This document shows, piece by piece, positions 5,691-14,201 of a stretch of DNA of 26,861 bases. The DNA is from a virus. The DNA is taken from the IMG/VR virus record IMGVR_UViG_3300025369_000053, positions 1-26,861 of that record; one strand, written 5' to 3'. The position numbers were made by a program, and so were the translations under genes. Each line of letters begins with the position of its first letter. The stretch's first letter is position 1. The notes under the pieces are model-generated. The model was not told the origin of the DNA and searched no databases. It saw only the letters and a program-made list of their open reading frames with translations.

Positions 5691-5864
5691 ATGGCTCACA
5701 AGCCTTGGTATGAAGAAGTTGCGGAAATGAATGACAAGAACGAACGAGAAGAATTTGTTCGTGGTGTCTTCGGCTTTCGCCCTAAAGAAAAACAACCCAT
5801 CGTCGCAATGCTAGTCGCTGGTTATATAGGCGGTAAAGTTGCTTCGAAGGGTAAGCGTAAGTGA
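5691..5864 (+). CDS. Small hypothetical protein with a possible C-terminal membrane segment
   Basis: This encodes 57 residues from ATG 5691 to TGA 5862-5864, with AAAGGGG 7 nt upstream. The N-terminal two thirds is acidic and helical (KPWYEEVAEMNDKNEREEF). A short hydrophobic run follows (PIVAMLVAGYIGG, about residues 38-50) and then a basic tail (KVASKGKRK). The hydrophobic run is short for a transmembrane helix, so membrane association is only possible. The stop overlaps the GTG start of the following neck gene (GTGA), which suggests coupled expression with the tail module. No family is recognised. Confidence 0.65.
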   Translation: MAHKPWYEEVAEMNDKNEREEFVRGVFGFRPKEKQPIVAMLVAGYIGGKVASKGKRK

Positions 5865-6181
5865 GCAAACTTAAGCACATACACAGCGCCCTGCATCAAG
5901 CAAGCCTAGATACAACCAGAGTCCTGGGAGCCCATCTTCGTTCTGAAACCCGTGCATCGGGTTGGCCCCATGAGATTACTCGTCGCATGCGAGTCTCCTA
6001 TGATGGCGACTCATTCCATGTGCATTCCCATCCAGGCCATTCTGCACAAGTAGCGGACCTGGAATATGGCACTCCTAGCACACAGCCAACAGCTGCTATT
6101 CGCCGTTTCTCCAACCGCACCCATGAGGCAGAGTCTTTCTTGACAGGTCGCATGCACCAACTCCTAGGGAAGTCACTATGA
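5861..6181 (+). CDS. Neck/tail completion protein, HK97 gp10-like
   Basis: This encodes 106 residues. GTG 5861 overlaps the upstream TGA. The protein has a helical N-terminus (SKLKHIHSALHQASLDTTRV) and a beta segment around VSYDGDSFHVHSH. It then has the motif ADLEYGTPSTQPTAAIRRFS, which matches the E-Y/F-G-T...P-x-x-x-x-R-P/R pattern that ends HK97 gp10-type tail completion proteins. In such phages the protein joins neck and tail. Its position just before a terminator-like gene and the sheath fits. The family assignment is by eye and moderate. It overlaps the next gene by 4 nt (ATGA). Confidence 0.6.
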   Translation: MSKLKHIHSALHQASLDTTRVLGAHLRSETRASGWPHEITRRMRVSYDGDSFHVHSHPGHSAQVADLEYGTPSTQPTAAIRRFSNRTHEAESFLTGRMHQLLGKSL

Positions 6182-6858
6182 CATTTCTTCTTTCTGAAGA
6201 CAAGGCTCTTCGTGACTTGCTCAAGGGCATGACCGTTACTGACCAAAAGTCAGATGCATCAGGAACTGCCACTCGCAATGTGGGCGTGTACTTCGGTCAA
6301 CCTGACCAAGAAGTTCGTCAACAGGCTTACCCATACATCACCATTGACATGATTGACATATCTGAAGATATCCAACGGTCTATGCGTGGTTTGGTTAAGC
6401 CCGTATATATGGCTGACCCCAACACCATGCCTGATGGTTCTAGCTATGATTCTGCAACAAATGATTGGTATATCCACTGGCCTATTCCAGTAAACATCGA
6501 TTACCAAATCACTACATATGCCCGTCAACCACGGCACGACCGTGAGCTATTGGCGCAGATTATGTACAACAAGATTCCATTGCGGTTCGCCGTACTGGAG
6601 GTCGACGACAATACTTCTCAAGGAACTATTCGTCGTATCGACGTTCTGGACATCGCAAAGCGTGACGTCACAGAACAAGGAAAGCGTTTATTCGTAAACT
6701 CTTTCACGGTGCGAGTCTCTAGCGAGATTGCGCCCGAACTTTACAAGTCCGCATATAAGGCGCTCGAAGTCGTTGTTACAGGCACGGAAGGCACGTTTGT
6801 TCAAGGACAAACACAGCCACCGTTTACAGCCGTTGATTCGTTCACTATAACGAGATAA
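6178..6858 (+). CDS. Probable tail terminator / tail completion protein
   Basis: This encodes 226 residues. ATG 6178 overlaps the preceding TGA. The sequence is soluble. The N-terminal part (LLSEDKALRDLLKGM) is helical, and a mixed alpha/beta middle contains QQAYPYITIDMID and DYQITTYARQPRHDRELLAQ. The theme of P-x-I-x-I...(W)-x-Y-x-I-x-x-Y-A-x-x-x...D-x-x-L-x-x-x-I is common to minor tail/terminator proteins that cap the tail tube. In contractile phages the gene immediately upstream of the sheath usually has this role. The assignment is therefore mainly positional. Its last 36 nt contain a promoter candidate for the sheath gene. Confidence 0.55.
   Translation: MTFLLSEDKALRDLLKGMTVTDQKSDASGTATRNVGVYFGQPDQEVRQQAYPYITIDMIDISEDIQRSMRGLVKPVYMADPNTMPDGSSYDSATNDWYIHWPIPVNIDYQITTYARQPRHDRELLAQIMYNKIPLRFAVLEVDDNTSQGTIRRIDVLDIAKRDVTEQGKRLFVNSFTVRVSSEIAPELYKSAYKALEVVVTGTEGTFVQGQTQPPFTAVDSFTITR
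6823..6851 (+). promoter_or_regulatory. Sigma70-type promoter candidate upstream of the tail sheath gene
   Basis: TTTACA at 6823-6828 and TATAAC at 6846-6851 are separated by exactly 17 nt. Each box differs from the bacterial housekeeping consensus (TTGACA, TATAAT) at one position. Transcription would start near 6858, giving a leader of about 35 nt that contains AAGGAG before the sheath ATG at 6893. The elements lie in the last codons of the preceding gene. The sheath is among the most abundant tail proteins, so a dedicated promoter makes sense. No experimental evidence is available here. Confidence 0.45.
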
Positions 6859-6892
6859 CTCGGAACCCACCCCAACTAGTTAAGGAGAAAAA

Positions 6893-8404
6893 ATGGCTTA
6901 TAGCCGCCCAGGTGTGTACATCACCGAAACACTTCTTTCTGCCCCTATTACAGCGGTAGGAATTGCTAATGCTGCTGGCGCCGTTGCTGCACCTTTTGCA
7001 CAAGGCCCAGAAGCCGTCACTCGTGTGACATCATGGTATGAGTTCGCCACTCGTTTTGGTGGATACAATGCCGCATTCCCAGCAACCTTTGGAGTAGCTC
7101 AGTTCTTCTCTAATGGTGGACGTGAACTCTTTGTTAAGCGCATCCTTCACAGCGATGCAGCTGCTGCAAGCATTCAGCTCATGACTTCAGGAAGCACTTC
7201 TGTTGCAACCATCACAGCTAAGAACCGTGGAGCTGATGGCAACAACCTTCGTGTCACTGTTGAGACAGGTACTGTCAGCAGCACCTACACTCTCAATGTT
7301 TACAAGGAAGGCGTTGCAGGCACCGCTATGGACGTCACCAATGACGTTCTTCTTGAGCGTTATGAAAACGTTGTCTTTAACGACTCTACCTCAAGCGACT
7401 ACGCTCCAACTGTTGTGAACATCGTTTCCCCTAACATCACTATCAGTGCAACAGCATCAGGAGTTCCTGTTGCTACTGTATATCCATTGACTGGTGGTTC
7501 TGACGGTGGAAACATCTCATCTACAGACTACACCGCTTACAATGGCGGAAGCACATCTGTCTTTGAGGAGTTCACCTCATTTGACCGTGCTTTTGTTCTC
7601 TTCTTGCCAAATATCAACTCTTACATTAACTCTGGAGTTTCTGGCATCTACTCGGCAGCTATTTCATGGGCAGAGGCTAACGACGGCTTTGTTGTCGTTG
7701 AGACCCCTGAGAATGAAACCACTGCAAACGCAATTACCTATGCAGCAGGATTGACTTCATCAAGCAACGCTGCTGTCTACTTCCCACACCTTTACATTAC
7801 TGACCCAATCGGTCGCAGCAACCAAGCTCTTCGCAAGGTTGGCCCATCGGGTGCTGTTGCTGGTTTGTACTTGGGTACAGATGCAACTAAGGGCGTCTTC
7901 AAGGCTCCTGCAGGAATTAACTTGCCTTTGCAGGGAATCATTGCAACCGAGAAGTCTTTCTCGTCTGCAGAGCTAGACAGCCTTAACTCTGGTACTTCTC
8001 CAGTTAACCCTATCCGTCAAGTTCCAGGTGCTGGCCTTTCTGTTATGGGCGCTCGTACTTTGAAGCAAGATGGCACAGCAAACAAGTATGTCAACATGCG
8101 CCGTTCCTTGATTTACATCAAGAAGCAGCTCAAGTCATTGACAGAGTTTGCTATCTTTGAGAACAACGACGAAATCTTGTGGCAACGCATTCGTACCGTT
8201 CTCGACGTGTTCTTGAACCAGTACCGTAACCAAGGTGGTTTGCGTGGCGCCAATAGCGCTCAGGCATACTTCATTGTTTGCGACGGAACCAACAACACTG
8301 CAGCATCTATCCAAAATGGACAAATCAATATCCAAGTTGGTGTGGCGCTTCAATATCCAGCAGAGTTCATCGTCATCGACCTCAGCCAAAAGACGCTGAA
8401 CTAA
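6893..8404 (+). CDS. Tail sheath protein
   Basis: This encodes 503 residues. ATG 6893 follows TAAGGAGAAAAA, a textbook ribosome binding site. The start MAYSRPGVYITETLLSAPI is the hallmark of contractile sheath proteins (x-x-P-G-V-Y-I-x-E). The next block, V-x-S-W-x-E-F-x-x-R-F-G-G followed by G-V-x-Q-F-F-x-N-G-G-R-E-L-F-V-K-R, is the conserved N-terminal sheath domain. The C-terminal part (MRRSLIYIKKQLKSLTEFAI and LWQRIRTVLDVFLNQYRNQG) is the conserved domain that interlinks subunits and packs on the tube. Residues about 90-210 form a variable beta-rich insertion. The protein polymerises around the tube and contracts on infection. Length is typical for the family. Confidence 0.97.
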   Translation: MAYSRPGVYITETLLSAPITAVGIANAAGAVAAPFAQGPEAVTRVTSWYEFATRFGGYNAAFPATFGVAQFFSNGGRELFVKRILHSDAAAASIQLMTSGSTSVATITAKNRGADGNNLRVTVETGTVSSTYTLNVYKEGVAGTAMDVTNDVLLERYENVVFNDSTSSDYAPTVVNIVSPNITISATASGVPVATVYPLTGGSDGGNISSTDYTAYNGGSTSVFEEFTSFDRAFVLFLPNINSYINSGVSGIYSAAISWAEANDGFVVVETPENETTANAITYAAGLTSSSNAAVYFPHLYITDPIGRSNQALRKVGPSGAVAGLYLGTDATKGVFKAPAGINLPLQGIIATEKSFSSAELDSLNSGTSPVNPIRQVPGAGLSVMGARTLKQDGTANKYVNMRRSLIYIKKQLKSLTEFAIFENNDEILWQRIRTVLDVFLNQYRNQGGLRGANSAQAYFIVCDGTNNTAASIQNGQINIQVGVALQYPAEFIVIDLSQKTLN

Positions 8405-8424
8405 TCTAAGGGAGATATACACAC

Positions 8425-9081
8425 ATGGCAACAATTAAGAACAACCGCTCAACGTTAGCCACAGACCCAGTACGTAACTTTCGGTTCTTGGTTAACTTTA
8501 ACTTCCACGACAGTGCAAGTTCTGCAACCACGTCTGTAACCACCGTCCCTATGGGCTTTACCTCGGTATCAGGAATGGCTGTAACAACAGACTCTATTCC
8601 TTACCGTGAAGGTGGATACAACACCACAGTTCACCAGATTCCAGGACAGACCACTTTTGCTCCTTTGATGTTGCAACGTGGCGTCATCCTTGGAAGCCGT
8701 CAGAACTGGGATTGGATGAAGCAACTGTTCGCAACCGTACAAGCTGGTGGCAGCACCTTGGCTTTGGGTAGCGACTTCCGTTGTGATATCGAAATCCAGG
8801 TACTTAACCACCCAATCACCTCATTGGGCGCAGACGTCCTCAACGGTGGAACCGCTACTTCAAACCCAACAGCTGCGTCTGTTGGTACAGACGAAGTAGC
8901 AATGCGTTTTATGGTTTACAACGCATGGCCTACCTCTGTTGCGTACTCTGACCTCAACGCTGGCGACAACGCTCTCTTTGTAGAGCAGATGTCTCTTGTC
9001 CATGAAGGCTTTGACCTTAACTGGGGAACAACCTCCACCTCAAGTGGAACAACCGTCTTTACAAGCGCACCAGCATTCTAA
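8425..9081 (+). CDS. Tail tube protein, T4 gp19-like
   Basis: This encodes 218 residues. ATG 8425 lies about 10 nt after GGGAG. The sequence DPVRNFRFLVNFNF near residues 13-26 is followed by MGFTSVSGMAVTTDSIPYRE, GGYNTTVHQIPGQTTFAPLM and LQRGVILGSRQNWDWMKQLF. These are the conserved landmarks of the gp19/T4-like tube family: the loop before Y-R-E-G, the H-x-I-P-G-Q-T segment and the L-x-R-G-V strand. It would form stacked hexameric rings inside the sheath through which DNA passes. It directly follows the sheath gene in the standard order. Length is slightly above the approximately 150-170 residues usual for such proteins because of extra beta segments near residues 130-160. Confidence 0.95.
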   Translation: MATIKNNRSTLATDPVRNFRFLVNFNFHDSASSATTSVTTVPMGFTSVSGMAVTTDSIPYREGGYNTTVHQIPGQTTFAPLMLQRGVILGSRQNWDWMKQLFATVQAGGSTLALGSDFRCDIEIQVLNHPITSLGADVLNGGTATSNPTAASVGTDEVAMRFMVYNAWPTSVAYSDLNAGDNALFVEQMSLVHEGFDLNWGTTSTSSGTTVFTSAPAF

Positions 9082-9098
9082 TCTAACAAAGGAATAAC

Positions 9099-9911
9099 AT
9101 GACGAACACCATTAGTGCAGCGGCTAACCCCGCATTGGCAAACGACCTGCTTAAAAAGGCAACACAGGAAGAAGACCTTCCTGAAATTAATCCTACTATC
9201 CAACCTCCCTTGGATAACGTGGTTGAGCTTCCTGGTGGGTACATCACACCCACTGGGGAGCTTATCCGCACCGCTGAGGTTCGGGAACTTAATGGAGCTG
9301 ATGAAGAAGCAATTGCTAAGACCAACAACATTGGCAAAGCTTTCTTGACCATGCTTCAACGAGGAACCATCAAGGTTGGAGACCAAAAGGTGACAGAGAA
9401 GATTCTTGACAGCATGCTTGCGGGAGACCGTGATGCTTTGCTCTTGGGTATTCTCAAGACTACTTTTGGAAGCACCACTGACTTGGCTATCTTTTGCCAG
9501 GGATGCGGTGAAGCGAAGACTGTAGAAGTTGATGTCAATACTGACATCAAAACCAAAGTGCTTGCTGACCCTATCAACGACCGTGTCTTTACGGTTCAAG
9601 GCAAGGTTGGCGAAATCACTGTTCAGCTTCCTACAGGAGTCACTCAAAAAGAACTCATTAACAATGCGGATAAAACAGTCCCAGAACTTAATACCCTTTT
9701 GCTAGAGAACTCTGTTACCAAAATTAACGGCAATCCTGTTTACAGCAAGATGCAGGTACAAAACTTGGGAATTGCGGACCGCAAGTTGATTGTAGAAGAG
9801 ATTAACAACCGAGCCCCTGGACCACAATTTGATGATTTAACCGTTACGTGTCCTGATTGCGAAAGTGAGGTAACAGTTTCCATTAATTTGGGAAATCTGT
9901 TTCGCCTCTAA
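9099..9911 (+). CDS. Tail assembly chaperone / T4 gp26-type protein (upstream frame)
   Basis: This encodes 270 residues from ATG 9099, with AAAGGAATA about 6-10 nt upstream. The N-terminal 60 residues hold Pro-rich segments and GGYITPTGELIRTAEVRELN. The middle has ADEEAIAK and helices. Two CxxC pairs, C133/C136 (CQGCGE) and C251/C254 (CPDCES), frame the C-terminal half and look like a split zinc ribbon. The overall design recalls the T4-type baseplate/chaperone family (gp26-like) found between tube and tape measure. This location is the usual place of tail assembly chaperones, which are often made in a short and a frameshifted long form. Here a second frame continues past the stop (next entries). 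Confidence 0.75.
   Translation: MTNTISAAANPALANDLLKKATQEEDLPEINPTIQPPLDNVVELPGGYITPTGELIRTAEVRELNGADEEAIAKTNNIGKAFLTMLQRGTIKVGDQKVTEKILDSMLAGDRDALLLGILKTTFGSTTDLAIFCQGCGEAKTVEVDVNTDIKTKVLADPINDRVFTVQGKVGEITVQLPTGVTQKELINNADKTVPELNTLLLENSVTKINGNPVYSKMQVQNLGIADRKLIVEEINNRAPGPQFDDLTVTCPDCESEVTVSINLGNLFRL
9900..9903 (+). promoter_or_regulatory. Candidate +1 programmed frameshift site in the tail assembly chaperone
   Basis: The zero frame ends CTG TTT CGC CTC TAA (9897-9911). The frame that carries the downstream part is shifted +1 and is open from 9874 after TAA 9871-9873, so the shift must happen between 9874 and 9911. TTT followed by C at 9900-9903 lets tRNA-Phe (anticodon GAA, which prefers UUC) move from TTT to TTC by one base. 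This is the most convincing slip site in the overlap, and the stop only two codons later would pause the ribosome. A -1 shift is excluded because that frame meets TAG at once. Confidence 0.6.
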
Positions 9912-10074
9912 CTTAGCATCCTATGTAAGACTCTTTGCGGAATGGGCAGCCATTTCAGACTTACATAGCGGATGGACGTTAACCGAGATTAAGCAAATGT
10001 CACCACGAGAGCGTGAGAACTGGCTAGAACTAGCCAAGGCGCAGTACGGAAGGAGTGTGTCAGCAGATGGCTGA
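9904..10074 (+). CDS. Tail assembly chaperone, downstream frame (C-terminal extension of the frameshifted product)
   Basis: This frame has 56 codons from 9904 to TGA 10072-10074. It has no start codon near its beginning; its first ATG is at about codon 31. It reads ASNLASYVRLFAEWAAISDL, then HSGWTLTEIKQMSPRERENW, then LELAKAQYGRSVSADG. That is clearly coding: a helical segment followed by I-K-Q-M-S-P-R-E-R-E-N-W-L-E-L, a motif typical of the C-terminal part of tail assembly chaperones. Joined to residue 268 of the upstream frame by +1 slippage it gives a protein of about 324 residues. It overlaps the tape measure start by 8 nt. Confidence 0.7.
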   Translation, partial: ASNLASYVRLFAEWAAISDLHSGWTLTEIKQMSPRERENWLELAKAQYGRSVSADG

Positions 10075-12745
10075 TTTTTCCAGCAGCATCAAAGGCCTGT
10101 CTAAACTCCTGGGCGGCGCCAAAGGTGAACTGCAAAGTATCGAAACTCTTCTGGAGAAAATCGATACCGTAGGTTCCAAGGCTCTTGGACGCATGAAGGG
10201 CGTTGTCTCTTCATTTGGTCAAATGCAACTTGGTCGTGGAACCACGATGGGGCTGGGTACTGATGGTGCAAGCATCCCCACTGCTGGAACAGAAGGCAAC
10301 AAACTTCAGGGTGCGTTAGCAACATCTGCAGCACAACAGGCAAACGCAAGCGTTCCACGCATGCCAACAATGCCTACAATGACCAAGGGTCAGGCATACG
10401 GTACTGCGGCTCTTGGAGCTGGCTCTGTTCTTGCGGCATTTCCCGCAGGCATGTACGCCGCTGCTCCAGACTTGGGAACAGTTACCTCTACTGCTGCTGG
10501 GTTTTATGGCGCTGCCATTACAACTGGAGTAAACCGTAGTACGTTAGAACGTTCAACCATGAATGCCATGAATGGCAGCTTCGGTCGAGGAGTTACCAGT
10601 CCTACAGACATGGCTGCAGCTGCAGCACAGCTTACTCAAGGATACAACTACTCTGCTGGAAGCAACGCCTACCTGCAGACAATGAGTGAAGTAGGTGGTG
10701 CTGCTCGCTACCTGAATATGAACAACGCCACCGCTGCTCAAGCCATTGGTGGATTTCAAACAGGCTCTATGGGAGCCAATCTGTATCAGTACGGTATTGC
10801 TCAGTTTGACGCTAAAGGCAATCCTCGCTCACAGGGCGCAATTGCTACAGACTTGTACAAGTATTTCTTTGGAAATCAAAAGCTAAGTGCAGCTCAAGTG
10901 TCTGCAAACTTGCAGTACGGAACTGCGGGCGCATCTTTGCAAAACATGGGGTTCTCATCTGACCAACAGCAAATCTTAGCTCAACAGTTTAAGATGATTG
11001 CGTCTGGTCAAAACCCTGACCTAGCATCACAGTCGGGTGCAGCAAACCCAGCAGCGGCATCTCAGCAAATTACAGCGTCGCAAACAAGTTTGCAGCTACG
11101 TGCAGAACAACCAATGCTTGATGGATTTGCCAAGGCAGCTACTGTCGTAACAAACCTTAACAAAGCTATGGCGGGTCTTCCAGATGCATTCTTTACTTTA
11201 AAAGGAGAGCTGCAAGGAATTGCGGGTTCTAACATAGGTTCAGGAATTGCTTCTTTTAGCGCTGCCTTAACCGCTGGTATCAAGTCTATTCTTGATGCTG
11301 TTGTTGCCTTGAGAGCCATTAGCTTGTTGAGTGGAACTGGCGGCAGTGCATTGGGGGGAATGCTGGGAGTTGAAGGAGGAGTTACTGGAGCAACAGCCGC
11401 AGCTGCTGGAATGGGCTTAGGAGCAACGGCTGGAGTTGCTGGTCTTGGCGGAACATTGGCTGGACGACAAGTATCTCAAACTAATACAAAAGTTCTTAAT
11501 AGCGTAGGAGTTCATAGCCAAACGGCATCTAAACTTACGGGAATTGGCCTTGGAGCAACTGCGGGAGCTGGTATTGGTTTAGGTATAGGTTCAGCTTTAG
11601 CTCCATTTACATTTGGAGCGTCCGCACCAATTGGCGCCGCTATTGGCGCTGTTGCTGGAGGAATTGCAGGGTTCTTTAACGGTGGAGCAAGCTCAGGTTT
11701 TGGAGCTTCATTCGGTCCACATGGTGGCGGAAGTTCTACAGGAACAACCTCTATGCCTACCTCTCCAGTTCCTGGAGTAGCTCCTTCATACGGTTATGGT
11801 GCTAAAGATGCTTCTGGTATTTGGAATACATCATCCAGCAATAGCCACACAGGTTTAGATTATCCTGTTCCTGAAGGAACAAACATCATAGCTGTTCGTG
11901 CTGGAACAGTGATTGATGAAGGTCTTGGAAAAGATTATGGAATTTACGTACAGATTCAACAAGAAGATGGCTATCAGAGTATTTATGCACACTTAAGCGC
12001 CAAGTCTGTGCAGGTAGGGGACACTGTTGCCGCTGGTCAATCTATTGGAAAATCTGGCTCTACAGGAAACGTTAGCGGACCACACCTTCACTACGAAGTT
12101 CGTAAAGGAAAAAACAATCCAGTAGACCCTAAAACATATTTAGGAAGTAACAACTCTATTGGCATTGTGTCTGGAAGTACGGCAGTTGTTTCAGGAACTA
12201 TTTTGGGAACGGGTAGTGAGCAAGATTGGGCAAAAACATTTCTTCAAAAACTAGGAAAGCCTGTAACTACAGCTAACGTTCAAGCCATGACAACCTGGAT
12301 GGCGTATGAAGGCGGACAGTGGCATAACACTGCTCACTACAACCCTCTAAACACAACACAGCCAGCAGCGGGTGCTACCAATATGAATAGTGTGGGAGTT
12401 AAGTCTTACAAGAGCTGGGACCAGGGATTTCAAGCAACTATAGACACCATCAATAATGGTCGTTACGGAAACATTCTTGCTGCGTTGTCGAAGGGCAATG
12501 ATACTGCTGGAGTACTAAAGGCAGTAAACCATTCTCCATGGGGAACCCACATTACAGGAGCAGGTGGCGGCGCAAGTGGCTATGGAGCTTCTATGCCTTC
12601 CACAAATGCGGGAAGTACAATTAACCACTTTAACATGCCAATCACTATTCAAAATGCATCTGATGAAGAAGCTGTTCGTCTTGCAAACAAAATTCAAAGC
12701 ATTATTGAAAATAAACAGGCTATTACTATGAGCGGAAGTAGATAA
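10067..12745 (+). CDS. Tape measure protein with M23 peptidase and lysozyme-like domains
   Basis: This encodes 892 residues from ATG 10067, with GGAAGGAG 11 nt upstream. GTG 10055 would add MCQQ but lies inside that site. Residues 1-540 are Ala/Gly-rich with hydrophobic GxxxG stretches (about 430-540), as in tape measure proteins that set tail length and enter the host envelope. Residues about 580-695 are an M23 (LytM) endopeptidase with both zinc-site motifs: H594-x3-D598 in SHTGLDYP and H673-x-H675 in GPHLHYEV, plus the YAHLS strand. Residues about 715-830 look like a lysozyme/transglycosylase-like domain (WMAYEGGQWHN, E748 as candidate acid, then NPLNTTQ and SYKSWDQGFQATI). The protein probably cuts peptidoglycan peptides and glycans during DNA entry. 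Confidence 0.92.
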   Translation: MADFSSSIKGLSKLLGGAKGELQSIETLLEKIDTVGSKALGRMKGVVSSFGQMQLGRGTTMGLGTDGASIPTAGTEGNKLQGALATSAAQQANASVPRMPTMPTMTKGQAYGTAALGAGSVLAAFPAGMYAAAPDLGTVTSTAAGFYGAAITTGVNRSTLERSTMNAMNGSFGRGVTSPTDMAAAAAQLTQGYNYSAGSNAYLQTMSEVGGAARYLNMNNATAAQAIGGFQTGSMGANLYQYGIAQFDAKGNPRSQGAIATDLYKYFFGNQKLSAAQVSANLQYGTAGASLQNMGFSSDQQQILAQQFKMIASGQNPDLASQSGAANPAAASQQITASQTSLQLRAEQPMLDGFAKAATVVTNLNKAMAGLPDAFFTLKGELQGIAGSNIGSGIASFSAALTAGIKSILDAVVALRAISLLSGTGGSALGGMLGVEGGVTGATAAAAGMGLGATAGVAGLGGTLAGRQVSQTNTKVLNSVGVHSQTASKLTGIGLGATAGAGIGLGIGSALAPFTFGASAPIGAAIGAVAGGIAGFFNGGASSGFGASFGPHGGGSSTGTTSMPTSPVPGVAPSYGYGAKDASGIWNTSSSNSHTGLDYPVPEGTNIIAVRAGTVIDEGLGKDYGIYVQIQQEDGYQSIYAHLSAKSVQVGDTVAAGQSIGKSGSTGNVSGPHLHYEVRKGKNNPVDPKTYLGSNNSIGIVSGSTAVVSGTILGTGSEQDWAKTFLQKLGKPVTTANVQAMTTWMAYEGGQWHNTAHYNPLNTTQPAAGATNMNSVGVKSYKSWDQGFQATIDTINNGRYGNILAALSKGNDTAGVLKAVNHSPWGTHITGAGGGASGYGASMPSTNAGSTINHFNMPITIQNASDEEAVRLANKIQSIIENKQAITMSGSR

Positions 12746-12747
12746 CC

Positions 12748-14193
12748 ATGGCTGCACCTAAGTACCCTAAGACTTCTCCTCAAGGCACTCTTAAAGGAAA
12801 AGACCCACTACAAATAGCACAGCAAATTGCTGCAACACAGGGTGTGAAGGACGCTATCACTGCAAGTTTAGCCTCTCAACAAAAAAGCTTGACTAAAGCT
12901 CAAGATAGATTAGCTTCTATTAATACTGCCATGATTAACGCAAATAAAGCGGCTGCTGCAGACAAAGCTGCTATATCACAGCTGTTAAAGCAACCGCAAT
13001 CAAGTGCACGAGATGCACAGATTGCAAAACTAAATGCTCAATACACTCAAGATAACAACTCTTATTTGTATTACAAAAAAGAGTATGATGCTCAAGCAGT
13101 AACTGTGGGGTCTATTCAAGATACTATTAATCACTTAAACAAAGAACTTGCTGCTGGAAAAATCTTTGCCCCACCTGCTAGTAGCAACGCCTCTCCTAAA
13201 GGAGGAGGAGCCAGCAAAGCTGATAACGGTGCTGGTTCTACCATAACCTATAAATACAACGCTCCGATGGTAACTTCTGCCTATCTAGGTAAGGGAATCC
13301 AGTCGCAAATGTTAGGTGTTCCTGGCTTAATTACTAGCCCTCAGTTTGACAGCTCAATTGCTCCGTGGTCAGATGGCAAAACTGCAAAAGGCGTTATCCG
13401 TATGAGCAAACACTTTGCAGACATTGCTCCAAAGCCAACCAACTCAAATGCTCCTGGAAGTACCAGTAGCCAAATTTACGACCCAAATCCTTACGGTTTG
13501 CGATTTCTGTATAACCCTACTTCTGTGTCTATGGCATGGGGAATTGTTGACAGCTTCTCTCCACAATTTGAATCCATGGGGTTAGATAAGGCGCAAAACG
13601 TAAGCGTTGGTTTGATGAAAAGCGCTATTACTTTTTCTCTTATGTTTAACCGTATTGGAGACATGGCGTATATTAATGCTAATGGATTTAAAAATCCATC
13701 AGACTTTTTATCTCAAGAAACAGCTTCAGCAATATCTCTATACGACAGCCTTCCAGGAGTAACTGCTGCCCCTATACCTACATCGCCTTACCCTTCTGAT
13801 GTAGATGTTGAAGAACTCAAGCAAATCTACAAACGTGGAACTATGTATGACATGGAGTACTTGTTTAGAACAACAGGTGGTTACAGCAGTCAATACAAAT
13901 CTACTTTAAATGGCAATACAGCGGATAAAGGTTGGTTACAACCAATTCCAGTCGAATTGCATCTTGGAGATGGATTACGCTATTTGGTTCGTGTTTCTTC
14001 TTTAGATTTACAGCATTTAGTATTTAATGAACGAATGGTTCCCGTTATTACTACTGTCAACATAACTTGTACAAGGTATTTTGATGGGCCAGAAATGTTT
14101 ACTACCGTATCTACCAGCAGTACAACTGCTGGTCTTAGCTCTTCTGATGTTTTTGGTGCTGCTCAAACGTCAGCAACAACTGTGGTGAAGTAA
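12748..14193 (+). CDS. Baseplate hub/tube-initiator adaptor protein with N-terminal coiled coil
   Basis: This encodes 481 residues from ATG 12748, right after the tape measure stop, with GGAAG upstream. Residues about 20-140 are Ala/Gln/Lys-rich helices without Gly or Pro, which suggests a coiled coil. A Ser/Gly linker follows. The C-terminal half contains GLRFLYNPTSVSMAWGIVDS, SVGLMKSAITFSLMFNRIGD and IPVELHLGDGLRYLVRVSSL. The F-x-Y/F-N-P-T-S/E-V/I element followed by paired strands resembles the adaptor proteins that join the tube to the hub in contractile systems (T4 gp48/54, XkdP or Afp7-like). The following LysM-like gene supports this. The exact family is uncertain. Confidence 0.6.
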   Translation: MAAPKYPKTSPQGTLKGKDPLQIAQQIAATQGVKDAITASLASQQKSLTKAQDRLASINTAMINANKAAAADKAAISQLLKQPQSSARDAQIAKLNAQYTQDNNSYLYYKKEYDAQAVTVGSIQDTINHLNKELAAGKIFAPPASSNASPKGGGASKADNGAGSTITYKYNAPMVTSAYLGKGIQSQMLGVPGLITSPQFDSSIAPWSDGKTAKGVIRMSKHFADIAPKPTNSNAPGSTSSQIYDPNPYGLRFLYNPTSVSMAWGIVDSFSPQFESMGLDKAQNVSVGLMKSAITFSLMFNRIGDMAYINANGFKNPSDFLSQETASAISLYDSLPGVTAAPIPTSPYPSDVDVEELKQIYKRGTMYDMEYLFRTTGGYSSQYKSTLNGNTADKGWLQPIPVELHLGDGLRYLVRVSSLDLQHLVFNERMVPVITTVNITCTRYFDGPEMFTTVSTSSTTAGLSSSDVFGAAQTSATTVVK

Positions 14194-14201
14194 GGATAAT
14201 T

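Noticed and set aside
9078-9647. 189-codon minus-strand open frame opposite the tail assembly chaperone
   Set aside because: It has no ribosome binding site or domain. The plus-strand chaperone is supported by CxxC pairs and gene order.
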